64,000 nucleotides of DNA from Pseudomonas frederiksbergensis (GTDB lineage: Bacteria > Pseudomonadota > Gammaproteobacteria > Pseudomonadales > Pseudomonadaceae): NCBI RefSeq assembly GCF_001952935.1, contig NZ_CP018319.1, positions 6,062,865-6,126,864 of the forward strand, in the 5' to 3' direction. Below, piece by piece: positions 40,370 to 49,519 of this stretch. Made by a program: the position numbers and the translations under genes. The notes below the pieces were generated by a model, which was given only the letters and a program-made list of their open reading frames with translations, searched no databases and was not told where the DNA came from. Every line of letters starts with the position of its first letter. Within the stretch, counting starts at the first letter, position 1.

Positions 40370-41305
40370 TCAGTGTTGACTCATCAGACCATGCAGAACG
40401 CCGAACCTCAGACCCGGTTCGGAAGGCGTCATCTGCGAGACACCAAACACCTTGAATGCCGCCAGCATGAGCACCAGGCCTCCAGGCAAGATGCTCTGGC
40501 GATGGGCTTGCAAGCCCGCCAGGCCCAGCTGTTTGACATGCCCTACTTCAAGCAGGCGCAACGACAAACGCAACAGGCCGCTGTAGGTGATGCCGCTTTC
40601 GCCATCGTCGTTCAAGCCGTTGGCCTTGAGGACTTTGGCCAGCATCCGTGCGGTGCCTGAAGAGCCAATCACCTGCTGCCAACCCAACGCACGATAACGA
40701 CGTGCCACTTTTTCAAATTGTAGAGTGGCGACACGCTCAGCTTCCAGGAGCGCCTGGGCCGTGATGCAGCCACCCTGAAAGTAACGCGCGCCGAAGGTGC
40801 CGCTGCCTATGGCAATACTCTCGGTCATCAAGGGCTGAGCGCCCTGCCCCAGAATCAATTCAGTGGAGCCGCCACCGATATCCACGACCAGTCGCCTGTT
40901 TTCAGTGCCGGGTATCGTATGGGCAACCCCGGCGTACACCAGTCGGGCCTCTTCATGCCCAGAAATGACGTCAATCCGAAACCCCAGGTGCCGCTCCGCG
41001 CTGGCTAGAAACAGTTGCGCATTGTCAGCTTCGCGCACAGCACTGGTCGCCACTGCCCGCACTCGACCGGCCTCGAAGCCGCGTAGTTTTTTACCGAATC
41101 GCGCGAGCGCTTGCCATCCCCGATCCAGAGCCAGCTCGTCCAGCGCACCACCTTGAAACCCCTGCGCCAAACGGACAGGTTCACGCAGGGTTTTCACTTC
41201 CTGGATCACGAACCCCTGACGCCGTCTGACTGACTGGCCGATCATCATGCGAAACGCATTGGAACCAAGGTCAATGGCTGCAAATAGAGAGGCGTCTCCT
41301 TTCAT
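40370..41305 (-). CDS. Ppx/GppA-family phosphatase, short form
   Basis: A 311-residue ASKHA-fold protein. Typical motifs are AAIDLGSNAFRMMIG (phosphate-1), VRAVATSAVREADNAQLFL, HEEARLVYAGV and VVDIGGGSTELILG (phosphate-2). It ends after the two actin-like domains; the C-terminal HD-like domain of full-length Ppx (about 500 residues) is absent. Short forms hydrolyse polyphosphate ends or pppGpp. AAGGA precedes the ATG by 7 nt. With ppk2 at 3.8-4.7 kb it is a second polyphosphate-related gene in this window, although not linked in an operon. Confidence 0.88.
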   Translation of the reverse strand: MKGDASLFAAIDLGSNAFRMMIGQSVRRRQGFVIQEVKTLREPVRLAQGFQGGALDELALDRGWQALARFGKKLRGFEAGRVRAVATSAVREADNAQLFLASAERHLGFRIDVISGHEEARLVYAGVAHTIPGTENRRLVVDIGGGSTELILGQGAQPLMTESIAIGSGTFGARYFQGGCITAQALLEAERVATLQFEKVARRYRALGWQQVIGSSGTARMLAKVLKANGLNDDGESGITYSGLLRLSLRLLEVGHVKQLGLAGLQAHRQSILPGGLVLMLAAFKVFGVSQMTPSEPGLRFGVLHGLMSQH

Positions 41306-41520
41306 GGAGGATTCCTTGCAAGCTGAGCGCGCTAGGCGGTTTGCGAGGATCTTGCCATGGGGTCGATGACGCTATGATGACACCCGCAGCCCTTTACGAA
41401 TGAGCAGATACCAGCATCGCGGGTCTTGAGGATGTGTGGGGGTGTGGCAGCCTTGGCAGGAGACGGCACTCACGCGAATGGCCTGCGGACGGGAAGTCAG
41501 CAGGCCATGCGCGTCGTCGT

Positions 41521-42924
41521 TTACAGGTCGGTGATTTCCTTATGGCGTGGCACCAACGCCTTCATCACGCTCCATGCCACCAGATAGGCCAGCGCACAGA
41601 TGGCAAACATGATCATGTAGCCGGTGTGGATATCGCCGATCAGTTTGTAATGGTCGATCACCCAACCGCCGGTCTTGGTCATCACGACGCCGCCCAAGCC
41701 GCCGGCCAAACCGCCAATGCCGACCACCGACGCGATGGATTTTTGCGGGAACATGTCGGACACCGTGGTGAAGATGTTGCACGACCATGCCTGGTGCGCC
41801 GACGCGCCCACGCCGATCAACAGCACCGGCACCCAGTAACTGATGTAACCGAATGGCTGCGCCAGCAGCACCAGCAGCGGGAAGAAAGCGATCACCAGCA
41901 TGGCTTTCATGCGACCGTCATACGGCGCATCGCCGCGCGACATGAAATAGCTCGGGAACCAGCCGCCGCCGATGCTGCCGATCATGGTCATGCTGTACAG
42001 CACGGCCAGCGGCAATACGATGGCCTGCCCCTTCATGCCGTATTGCGCCGACAGGTAGGTCGGAAGCCAGAACAGGAAGAACCACCACACGCCGTCGGTC
42101 ATGAATTTGCCAAAGGCAAAGGCCCATGTCTGACGGTAGGTGAGCAACTTGAACCACGATACTTTTTTGGCAGCGGCACCCGAGTCCGTGCCGGTGAGCG
42201 CTTGCGCGCCCTGGTCGCTGCGGATGTAAGCCAGTTCCTGCACCGACAGGCGTTTTTGCTGCTCCGGTTTTTCGTACAGCGCAATCCATACCACCACCCA
42301 GACGAAGCCCAACGCACCGATCACAATGAACGCCGCTTCCCAGCCCCAAAGGCCGGCGATCAGCGGCACGCTGATCGGCGCCAGGATCGCGCCCACATTG
42401 GCGCCGGAGTTGAAGATGCCGGTGGCGAAGGAACGTTCCTTCTTCGGGAAATATTCGGCGGTGGCCTTGATCGCAATCGGGAAGTTACCTGCTTCGCCAA
42501 TCGCCAGTACGGCGCGCGACAGCATGAAACCTGCAATCGAAACCGGGATGACGGCAAGGCCCAAGGCGCTGCTGATGCCGGCAATACCCTCGCCCATCGG
42601 CTCCGCAAAGGCGTGCATGATCGCACCGGTCGACCAGATGCAGATCGCAATCACATAGGCCTTCTTGGTGCCGATCTTGTCAACGAAGCGGCCGGCGAAC
42701 AGCATGGAAATCGCGTACACGAATTGAAAGACAGAGGCGATGTTCGCGTAATCGGTGTTACTCCAGCCAAATTGCGTCGACAGATCCGGCGCCAACAGGC
42801 TCAGTACCTGGCGGTCCAGGTAGTTGACGGTGGTGGCAAAAAACAACAGCGCGCAAATCGTCCAGCGGTACTTGCCGACGGCCTGGCCGACTCGTTGCGC
42901 ATTGATGGGCTCGTTCAGATTCAT
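41521..42924 (-). CDS. MFS transporter of the anion:cation symporter type (hexuronate/galactonate-like)
   Basis: A 467-residue carrier with 12 membrane segments and a large central loop. VNYLDRQVLSLLAPDLSTQF in helix 1 and FAGRFVDKIGTKKAYVIAIC (loop 2-3) are the ACS-family marks; RAVLAIGEAGNFPIAIKATA and FPKKERSFATGIFNSGANVG match ExuT- and GudP-like proteins. Likely substrates are hexuronates, aldarates or aldonates. It stands alone; the sugar-acid enzymes are not next to it. Confidence 0.88.
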   Translation of the reverse strand: MNLNEPINAQRVGQAVGKYRWTICALLFFATTVNYLDRQVLSLLAPDLSTQFGWSNTDYANIASVFQFVYAISMLFAGRFVDKIGTKKAYVIAICIWSTGAIMHAFAEPMGEGIAGISSALGLAVIPVSIAGFMLSRAVLAIGEAGNFPIAIKATAEYFPKKERSFATGIFNSGANVGAILAPISVPLIAGLWGWEAAFIVIGALGFVWVVVWIALYEKPEQQKRLSVQELAYIRSDQGAQALTGTDSGAAAKKVSWFKLLTYRQTWAFAFGKFMTDGVWWFFLFWLPTYLSAQYGMKGQAIVLPLAVLYSMTMIGSIGGGWFPSYFMSRGDAPYDGRMKAMLVIAFFPLLVLLAQPFGYISYWVPVLLIGVGASAHQAWSCNIFTTVSDMFPQKSIASVVGIGGLAGGLGGVVMTKTGGWVIDHYKLIGDIHTGYMIMFAICALAYLVAWSVMKALVPRHKEITDL

Positions 42925-43511
42925 GGCATCACTTTATTGTTGGATTAGGGTGATGATCTCTCGGTTTCAAGCGAGATCTATGGTGTCGTGAAGCATCGTC
43001 AAAACGCGATGGAGCCACGCCACGGTATTGCGGGATCGAAAATGGGGACTCCATGCTCAGCGGCTGGAGTCGGACATTTGGCAAGAGCTATCGGGCGTTG
43101 GGCGGGACAGTCGTATGCGACGGACCTGACCGTGGGGATAGGCAAGCAGTCGAGGTCGAACCATAGGAAGCGGCATTCAGGGGGATGCGCAGACGGGTTG
43201 AATTCATGATGGGGCCGACACTCGTTTTTATTTTTAGTGTTTAACAGTCGATAATCGTCTGTCGTCGTACAACCGTGCCTTTTATATCGAGTTCACTATC
43301 GGGCTGTCAATCCGAAAAAATGCCGTTCGTCTCGACGAACAGCGCCCGTTAACGTGCATTTCGTATAGGTGCCGCTGGTTGTGGCCCGTCAGATTTTTAT
43401 TTTTCAGGTAGTTAGCGCTGGGTGTCAGCGTGTTGACACCCAGCAAAGTCGTATGACAACGCTACAAGCGCCCTCACACTTCAGAAAACCGAAGCTGTCG
43501 GCGAGGCCGTG
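42925..43511. other. Intergenic region upstream of the hexuronate-type carrier
   Basis: About 590 nt without a gene. GTCGTCGTACAACC near 43261-43274 resembles the GTnnTAC-type sites of FadR-like GntR repressors, common before sugar-acid genes; GTTCGTCTCGACGAAC near 43325-43340 is an inverted repeat. A strong hairpin, GCTGGGTGTCA/TGACACCCAGC (43417-43444), has no T-run on either strand. The part from 42990 to 43210 is G-rich and looks like degraded coding sequence without recognisable family. Confidence 0.4.
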
Positions 43512-43928
43512 TCAGGGTTTCGCACGCCTGCTCGTGTTGAACGCCACGGCGGCGAGAATCAGCGCCTTCAAGGCGTTCTCATCGAGCGTGTCGCCCTCAT
43601 GCAAATCGATGGCACGTCGGGTGTTGCCTTCGAGGCTGGCGTTGAAGAGGCCGGAAGGGTCTTGCAGCGCGGCGCCCTTGGCAAACGTCAGCTTCACGAC
43701 CTGCTTGTAGGTCTCACCGGTGCAGAGGATTGCGCCGTGCGACCACACTGGAACCCCCCGCCACTTCCATTCCTCGACCACGTCAGGGTCGGCCTGGCGG
43801 ATGAGCGTTCGGACCCGGGCAAGCGTCTCGCCTCGCCAATCGCCCAGCTCCTTGATTCTCGCGTCGATCATCTGAGAGGCCGAAGCACCCTTCTCTTCTT
43901 CATTTGCACCGACCGGCTCTTTCTTCAT
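43512..43928 (-). CDS. DUF1801 (YdhG-like) domain protein
   Basis: A protein of about 138 residues: SASQMIDARIKELGDWRGET, LIRQADPDVVEEWKWRGVPV and WSHGAILCTGETYKQVVKLT make up the DUF1801 fold; the end reads LKALILAAVAFNTSRRA. The family is frataxin-like in fold and of unknown role. Start ATG 43928 has AAGGTG nine bases upstream; TTG and GTG starts up to 33 nt further out are possible. 41 nt upstream lies the next small gene's end... the preceding gene on this strand stops at 43970. Confidence 0.82.
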   Translation of the reverse strand: MKKEPVGANEEEKGASASQMIDARIKELGDWRGETLARVRTLIRQADPDVVEEWKWRGVPVWSHGAILCTGETYKQVVKLTFAKGAALQDPSGLFNASLEGNTRRAIDLHEGDTLDENALKALILAAVAFNTSRRAKP

Positions 43929-43969
43929 GGTGGTTGTCACCTTCTTCACGAGAGTGTCCAAAACCGCGC

Positions 43970-44206
43970 TTACAACGTTTTTTGACTGTTGCCGAAGGTC
44001 TTGGCCTTTTCGATCCCCCAGTCAAAGGCAGCTTCCATGTCCAGCAGATGCGGTTTGGGATCGTGATCCTCAACAATGGCGGTGCCGTCGGGCCGGTAAA
44101 CACCGATGAACATCCCCAGTGAGCCGTCCTTCAATATCTCGGCTTTGACTTCGATCCTGCATCCGTTCGACAGCGTTTCCTTGTGGTGCATATGGCGTTC
44201 AGTCAT
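43970..44206 (-). CDS. Small conserved protein of unknown function
   Basis: 78 residues, MTERHMHHKETLSNGCRIEV onward; a strand-rich core (GSLGMFIGVYRPDGTAIVED) with DMEAAFDWGIEKAKTFG as a C-terminal helix. ATG 44206 follows GGAG by 10 nt. It is probably co-transcribed with the DUF1801 gene, 41 nt downstream. Not recognised. Confidence 0.6.
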   Translation of the reverse strand: MTERHMHHKETLSNGCRIEVKAEILKDGSLGMFIGVYRPDGTAIVEDHDPKPHLLDMEAAFDWGIEKAKTFGNSQKTL

Positions 44207-44375
44207 GGCTGCATTTCTCCTGTTGAAGTCCGAGTAGCGCATTTACTCATTGGCCATGTTAGCTCAGTGCGGCCCACTCAAAGGCCTGCCAGGACAGCGG
44301 CGTAATGCCACCTATACTAGAAGCCACCGCCCCCTCGGGGTCTGCACGCCCAACAATAAAAAGCAGAGGTGGAAC

Positions 44376-46139
44376 ATGGTCTGGCAGCAAATCTACGATC
44401 CGTTCGGTAACCCGATACTTTCAACCCTCATGGCAGCCGTGCCGGTCGTGGTGATGCTGGCAGCCCTGGCGTTTTTCCATGTGAAAGCGCATCTGGCCGC
44501 ATTGATGGCCCTGGCGTCTGCGCTGGTGATCGCGATCTTCGCCTTCGACATGCCAGCGGACATGGCCGGCTCGGCCGCCCTGTACGGCGCAGCGAACGGC
44601 TTGCTGCCGATTGGCTGGATTGTGCTCAACATTATCTTCCTGCATCGGCTGACCACCGAGAACGGCTCGTTCAAAGTGCTGCAGGATTCCCTGGCGCGCA
44701 TCACCGACGATCGACGTTTGCAGTTGCTGCTGATTGCCTTCTGCTTCGGTGCTTTCTTCGAAGGGGCCGCGGGTTTCGGTACGCCGGTAGCGGTGACCGG
44801 GGCGATTCTGATCGGGTTGGGCTTCTCGCCACTGGCCGCCTCTGGCCTGGCGTTGATCGCCAACACCGCGCCCGTGGCGTTCGGTGCGCTGGGCACGCCG
44901 ATCATCACCCTGGCCAAGGTGACCGGCCTGGATGAAATGGAACTGTCGATGATGGTCGGCCGGCAATTGCCGTTTTTCTCGGTGATCGTGCCGTTCTGGT
45001 TGATCTGGGCCTTCGCCGGCTGGCGCAAGATGCTGGAAATCTGGCCGGCGATTCTGGTGGCCGGGGTCAGTTTCGCCGTGCCGCAGTTCCTGGTGTCCAA
45101 CTACCACGGGCCGATGCTGGTGGACGTGATCGCCGCGCTGATTTCCATGGCCTGCCTGACCGGTTTCCTCAAGGTTTGGAAGCCGGCCACCGTGCACACC
45201 TCCGCCGCACTGTCCGGGCGCGTCGACAACTCAAAAATTGCCGAAGAGCATGACGAAAAACCTGTCGCCAGCGCGACCTTTGCCAACGATGCCAAGCCTG
45301 CGGTGATGCGCGCGTGGATGCCGTGGATCATCCTCACCGTGTTCGTGTTCGCCTGGGGCACCCAGGGTTTCAAAAACATGTTCGATACCCGCCCGGCGAT
45401 TGATCCGGTCACCCACTCGGCCAAGCTCGACCCTCAAGGCAAACCGATGCGTGAAGCCAACCCGATCTTCGCTCCGGTCGTGACGTTCACCACGATTCAC
45501 CAGCAGATCGAGAAGGTCCCGCCTGTAGTGCCCGCGCCTAAAACCGAGGAAGCGGTCTACAAGTTCACCTGGTTCACCAGCACCGGTAGCGGCATCCTGC
45601 TGTCGGCGATCCTCGGCGGGCTGCTGATGGGCTATTCCATCCCGCAACTGATTCACCAGTACCTGCGAACGATCTGGGTGGTGCGCTACTCGCTGATCAC
45701 CATTGTCGCGATGCTCGCCCTGGGTTTCCTCACCCGCTATTCAGGACTGGACGCCACCATGGGCCTGGCCTTCGCCGCAACGGGCATCTTCTACCCCATG
45801 TTCGGCACTCTGCTCGGTTGGCTTGGCGTGGCGCTGACCGGCTCGGATACGGCGTCCAACGTGCTGTTCGGCGGTTTGCAACGGGTGACTGCCGAGCAGC
45901 TGGGGATCAGCCCGGTGTTGATGGCTGCCGCCAACAGTTCCGGCGGGGTCATGGGCAAGATGGTCGACGCCCAGTCGATCGTGGTCGCCTCCACCGCCAC
46001 CCGCTGGTACGGGCATGAAGGGGAAATCCTGCGTTATGTGTTTTTCCACTCGATCATCCTGGCGATTCTGGTCGGTGGTTTGGTGACGTTGCAGGCGTAT
46101 GTGGCGCCGTTCAGTCATATGGTGGTGGGTGGGCATTGA
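44376..46139 (+). CDS. lctP: L-lactate/glycolate permease (LctP family)
   Basis: A 587-residue inner-membrane carrier, about 14 membrane segments. AFCFGAFFEGAAGFGTPVAV is the family signature and GLALIANTAPVAFGALGTPI the second conserved block; ALTGSDTASNVLFGGLQ and ANSSGGVMGKMVDAQSIVVA are near the C-terminus. A polar insert around residues 275-370 is common in the pseudomonad form. AGAGGTGG precedes ATG 44376. The lldD/dld genes that usually follow are not here, so a role with other 2-hydroxy acids is possible. Confidence 0.92.
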   Translation: MVWQQIYDPFGNPILSTLMAAVPVVVMLAALAFFHVKAHLAALMALASALVIAIFAFDMPADMAGSAALYGAANGLLPIGWIVLNIIFLHRLTTENGSFKVLQDSLARITDDRRLQLLLIAFCFGAFFEGAAGFGTPVAVTGAILIGLGFSPLAASGLALIANTAPVAFGALGTPIITLAKVTGLDEMELSMMVGRQLPFFSVIVPFWLIWAFAGWRKMLEIWPAILVAGVSFAVPQFLVSNYHGPMLVDVIAALISMACLTGFLKVWKPATVHTSAALSGRVDNSKIAEEHDEKPVASATFANDAKPAVMRAWMPWIILTVFVFAWGTQGFKNMFDTRPAIDPVTHSAKLDPQGKPMREANPIFAPVVTFTTIHQQIEKVPPVVPAPKTEEAVYKFTWFTSTGSGILLSAILGGLLMGYSIPQLIHQYLRTIWVVRYSLITIVAMLALGFLTRYSGLDATMGLAFAATGIFYPMFGTLLGWLGVALTGSDTASNVLFGGLQRVTAEQLGISPVLMAAANSSGGVMGKMVDAQSIVVASTATRWYGHEGEILRYVFFHSIILAILVGGLVTLQAYVAPFSHMVVGGH

Positions 46140-46156
46140 TGGATGCAGTTCGGCGT

Positions 46157-46190
46157 GTACACCCTGATGATCGAATGATCATCGGGGTAC
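46157..46190. terminator. Hairpin between convergent lctP and chemoreceptor genes
   Basis: CCCTGATGATC, loop GAAT, GATCATCGGGG, extended by GTAC on both sides with a small bulge. No T-run, but placed between two convergent stops, where a bidirectional terminator is expected. Confidence 0.45.
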
Positions 46191-46228
46191 GCGGTGTCGA
46201 CCAACTTCTAGAACTTGAGTAAAAGTCC

Positions 46229-47842
46229 TCAAAGCCGAAACCGATCCACCGACTGCGAGAGCTTGCCCGCCAGGGTAGACAACTCATCGGTGGTCGAGGC
46301 GGTCCGGCCGATGACCTTGCTATTGCCTTCGGACATGCCGGCAATCATTTCGACCTGATGGGCGATTTCATTGCTGGCCAGGCTCTGCTCACCAATGGTG
46401 CGGGTGATGTCGTTGACCAGTTGCGTAGTGTTCAGCGTGGCGTCGAGGATTTCGCGGATGGCGCGCTCGACGTCGGCGGTCACCGCCATGCCTTTGTCGA
46501 CCTGCGCCACGCCCGCCTCCATGCTGGTCACCGCCTCGCGGGTGCTTTGCTGGATGCGTGAGACCATCGTGGCAATTTCCTGGGTGGAGGCGCTGGTGCG
46601 TCCCGCCAGGCTGCGCACTTCGTCGGCCACCACGGCAAATCCACGACCCTGCTCACCGGCACGAGCGGCTTCGATCGCGGCATTGAGCGCCAGCAGGTTG
46701 GTTTGATCGGCGATGCCCTTGATCACCTGGATGATGCTGAAAATCCCTTCGGACTCCTTGTCCAGCGTGCGGATCACCTGGGCCGACTGCTGCGCCGAAC
46801 GCGCTATACCGTCCATGTCGTTGACCACCTGATGGATCACACGACCGCCATCCTTGGCCAATGCCTCGGCCTGATTGGCCATGTTCAACGCACGTTCGGC
46901 ATGCCGGGTGATTTCCTCGATGCTCGCGGTCATTTCGCTGGCAGCCGCTGCCATGGTGCTGGCGGCAACGCTTTGCTGCTGGCTGCTACCGGCCACTTCG
47001 TGACAGCCGCTGCTCAATTGTTCACTCATGCCGCTCACGCCGTGGGCGTTGCTGCGCACGGCTTCGATCATGCCGCGCAGGTCGCGCTGCATGGTCGCGA
47101 GGCTGCGGATCAGGGCGCTCGCTTCGTCGTTGTGAGTGGGCTCGACAATCGGTTCGCTCAGGTTGCCATGGGCGATGCTGTCGGCGATGCGGCTGGCGTT
47201 CTGCAACGGTCCCATGATGCTCAAAATCACCCAGCGCCCTTGGGCCAACAGCAATAGCAGGCTGGCGATCAGGACGCCGCCGAGGGTGAAGTTGGCGTTA
47301 CTGATGACTGTCTGAGTGCCGACGCTGGTCTGGTGGGTGTTGGTTTCGATCAGTTCGCTGAGCGCGGCCATCTGAACTTCCAGCTGGCTGAACACGCTAC
47401 TGAAACTGCCCAGTTGTTGCTGCGCGGCCTCCGGATTTTCCAGCGCCTGCGCGACGATGCGCTCGGCTGCGCTGATGTAGGTATCGAGGCTGGGCTTGAT
47501 CTTATTCAGGCCCGCTTTAAGAACGTCGTTGACCGGCAGCTTGAGGTTTTCACCGAGCATTTCACGAAAGTGCGCCGCATGCTCCTCGGTGGAACTGCGC
47601 ACCTCGGCTTTGCTGCTGGTGCTTTTACCCAGCCCGACCAGCATCGCCGACAGCACGTCGGCGCGTAACGCGTCGTGCATCATGTCGGCTTCGAGGTGAT
47701 TGCGCAGCAAGGCCATACTGACCTCGTTGTCATTCACCGCCTCAGCCATCCGGGTATTTCCCAGGTAACTGACCAGGCTCATGAGCAACGCGGTAATCAG
47801 CCCGGTGCCAATCAGCAGAATCAAACGTAATTTTATGGACAC
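46229..47842 (-). CDS. Methyl-accepting chemotaxis protein
   Basis: A chemoreceptor of about 537 residues. A first membrane helix (LILLIGTGLITALLMSLVSY), a periplasmic four-helix-bundle-type sensor domain of about 150 residues, a second helix (VLIASLLLLLAQGRWVILSI), a HAMP domain (MGPLQNASRIADSIAHGNLS) and the cytoplasmic signalling hairpin with tip IADQTNLLALNAAIEAARAG and VVADEVRSLAGRT. GTG 47842 is favoured as start because GAGAGGA stands 7-8 nt before it; a TTG at 47893 would add a 17-residue polar leader. The ligand is not predictable. Confidence 0.9.
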   Translation of the reverse strand: MSIKLRLILLIGTGLITALLMSLVSYLGNTRMAEAVNDNEVSMALLRNHLEADMMHDALRADVLSAMLVGLGKSTSSKAEVRSSTEEHAAHFREMLGENLKLPVNDVLKAGLNKIKPSLDTYISAAERIVAQALENPEAAQQQLGSFSSVFSQLEVQMAALSELIETNTHQTSVGTQTVISNANFTLGGVLIASLLLLLAQGRWVILSIMGPLQNASRIADSIAHGNLSEPIVEPTHNDEASALIRSLATMQRDLRGMIEAVRSNAHGVSGMSEQLSSGCHEVAGSSQQQSVAASTMAAAASEMTASIEEITRHAERALNMANQAEALAKDGGRVIHQVVNDMDGIARSAQQSAQVIRTLDKESEGIFSIIQVIKGIADQTNLLALNAAIEAARAGEQGRGFAVVADEVRSLAGRTSASTQEIATMVSRIQQSTREAVTSMEAGVAQVDKGMAVTADVERAIREILDATLNTTQLVNDITRTIGEQSLASNEIAHQVEMIAGMSEGNSKVIGRTASTTDELSTLAGKLSQSVDRFRL

Positions 47843-47975
47843 TCTGGGGTTCCTCTCGCGGATTGGGTCGCTCAAGAGGTTATCGACCGGCAAGAGTGGT
47901 TAATGAAGCGAATGTCCATACGCGCATGTCTTTACGACATGCGGTATGTTTTTTTCGGTTTTGAGGGCGCCTGAA

Positions 47976-48923
47976 TCAGGCAGCGGAGAAGAAGTAGCGC
48001 GTCAGGTGAAAGAAGATCGGTGCCGCGAAGCAAATCGAGTCCATGCGGTCGAGCATGCCGCCGTGGCCTTTGATCATGGTGCCCCAGTCCTTGGCGCTCA
48101 AACTGCGTTTGATCGCCGACATGACCAGACCACCGAGAAAGCCCATCACCACGATGACGAACGACATCAGCAATGACTGCCAGAAGCTGAAGGGAGTCAT
48201 CCAGAACATGCAGCCGCCAATCAGCGTTGCAGACAGCCCGCCCCCGACCAGACCTTCGACCGTTTTTGACGGACTCACCAGCGGTGCAACTTTGTGTTTG
48301 CCGAAGAGCTTGCCGAACACGTACTGCAACACGTCACTCAACTGAACGACGAACACCAGGTAGAACAGCAACAGCGCGTTTTGGCCGGCGAACCCTTCCA
48401 GGTCCAGGAGCAAAAGTGCGGGCGCATGGCTGATGCAATAAATGCAGATCATCACGCCCCACTGGATCTTCGCCGTCCTTTCCAGGAAGCCGTCAGTGTC
48501 CTGGCTCAGCACCGCAATCGCCGGTAGCAGGAGGAATGAATACACCGGAATCAGCAGCGTAAACATCGAATACCAGTGCGTGCCGATCAGGATGTATTGC
48601 AGCGGGATCAGGATGAAAAACGCCGAAAACAGAGCGTTATGATCACCTCGCCTGGTCGGTGTCAGGGTGATGAATTCCCTGAGCGCGAACAGTGAGATGA
48701 AACCGAACAGAACGACTGTTGCATTACCGCCCAGCAGGTAGGACACAAAGAAGATGATGACCATCCCCCACCAGGCATTCACACGCTGATTGAGGTTTTC
48801 GACGGTCGAGACAGCGCCTTCCGTTTTGGCCCGCAGGGCCAACAATCGACCGGCCAGCGAAGCAATTGCCAGCAAGCAGGCCAATCCGAAAAAGAACCAC
48901 AAAAACTTTGCGTCAAGAGTCAT
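47976..48923 (-). CDS. CdsA-type phosphatidate cytidylyltransferase (YnbB-like)
   Basis: A 315-residue protein with about eight membrane segments. The C-terminal CdsA signature is present: VSPSKTVEGLVGGGLSATLI and KGHGGMLDRMDSICFAAPIF, including the aspartates that bind metal. It makes CDP-diacylglycerol from phosphatidate and CTP. Rather than the housekeeping cdsA (usually near dxr and uppS), it is the last gene of a three-gene module and overlaps plsC by 4 nt, as ynbB does with its partner genes in enterobacteria. Confidence 0.88.
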   Translation of the reverse strand: MTLDAKFLWFFFGLACLLAIASLAGRLLALRAKTEGAVSTVENLNQRVNAWWGMVIIFFVSYLLGGNATVVLFGFISLFALREFITLTPTRRGDHNALFSAFFILIPLQYILIGTHWYSMFTLLIPVYSFLLLPAIAVLSQDTDGFLERTAKIQWGVMICIYCISHAPALLLLDLEGFAGQNALLLFYLVFVVQLSDVLQYVFGKLFGKHKVAPLVSPSKTVEGLVGGGLSATLIGGCMFWMTPFSFWQSLLMSFVIVVMGFLGGLVMSAIKRSLSAKDWGTMIKGHGGMLDRMDSICFAAPIFFHLTRYFFSAA

Positions 48924-49519
48924 TTCGACAGCTCCACGATGGCGTTACGCGCACGTTCCAGGAACACCTGTTTATCCTCGCCAGCAATCCTTTGCATCGG
49001 ATTGCCGATACGGATCGTGCAAATGATCGGCAGAGGGACGTGTTTGCCTTTGGGCATGGAGCGATGAAGGTTTTCCAGGTAAATCGGCACCAAGTCGACA
49101 TCGGGGAAGGTCTCGGCCAGCCGGTACAGACCTGATTTGAATTCCCCGGGCAGCGCCTCGGATGAGCGCGTTCCTTCCGGAAAGAAGATGATCGAATGCC
49201 CCGCCTGCACCACATCGAAAATGGGCGCCAGCGCGTTTTTACCAGGCGCCGGTTTACGGTCAATCAGCACCGCATTCAGGCCTTTCTGCGAGATGTACGA
49301 CAGAAACCGGTTCTTTCCCCAGTAATCGGCAGCGGCGATCGGCTTCACATTCAACCGGGCCTCGGGCGGCAGGGCCGCAATGATGGCCAAGGTGTCCATG
49401 TGACTGGTGTGATTGGCGAAATAGATTCGCTGACGGGTGAGATCCGGCGGGCTCTCCCATCTGGCCGTGACGCCAATCAACAGTCGAAGAACAGAAATCA
49501 GCGCATTACTGATCCACAT
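48920..49519 (-). CDS. 1-acylglycerol-3-phosphate acyltransferase (PlsC family)
   Basis: A 199-residue acyltransferase with the catalytic NHTSHMD motif (about residues 36-42) and the substrate motif FFPEGTRSS; YFANHTSHMDTLAI and IIFFPEGTRS have the normal spacing. One N-terminal hydrophobic stretch anchors it. It would form phosphatidate, the substrate of the CdsA-like protein. It overlaps the CDP-alcohol transferase gene by 14 nt and the CdsA gene by 4 nt. Confidence 0.88.
   Translation of the reverse strand: MWISNALISVLRLLIGVTARWESPPDLTRQRIYFANHTSHMDTLAIIAALPPEARLNVKPIAAADYWGKNRFLSYISQKGLNAVLIDRKPAPGKNALAPIFDVVQAGHSIIFFPEGTRSSEALPGEFKSGLYRLAETFPDVDLVPIYLENLHRSMPKGKHVPLPIICTIRIGNPMQRIAGEDKQVFLERARNAIVELSK

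Noticed and set aside
43417..43444. Strong hairpin GCTGGGTGTCA/TGACACCCAGC considered as a terminator
   Set aside because: No T-run follows on either strand; left as an unexplained inverted repeat in the intergenic description.
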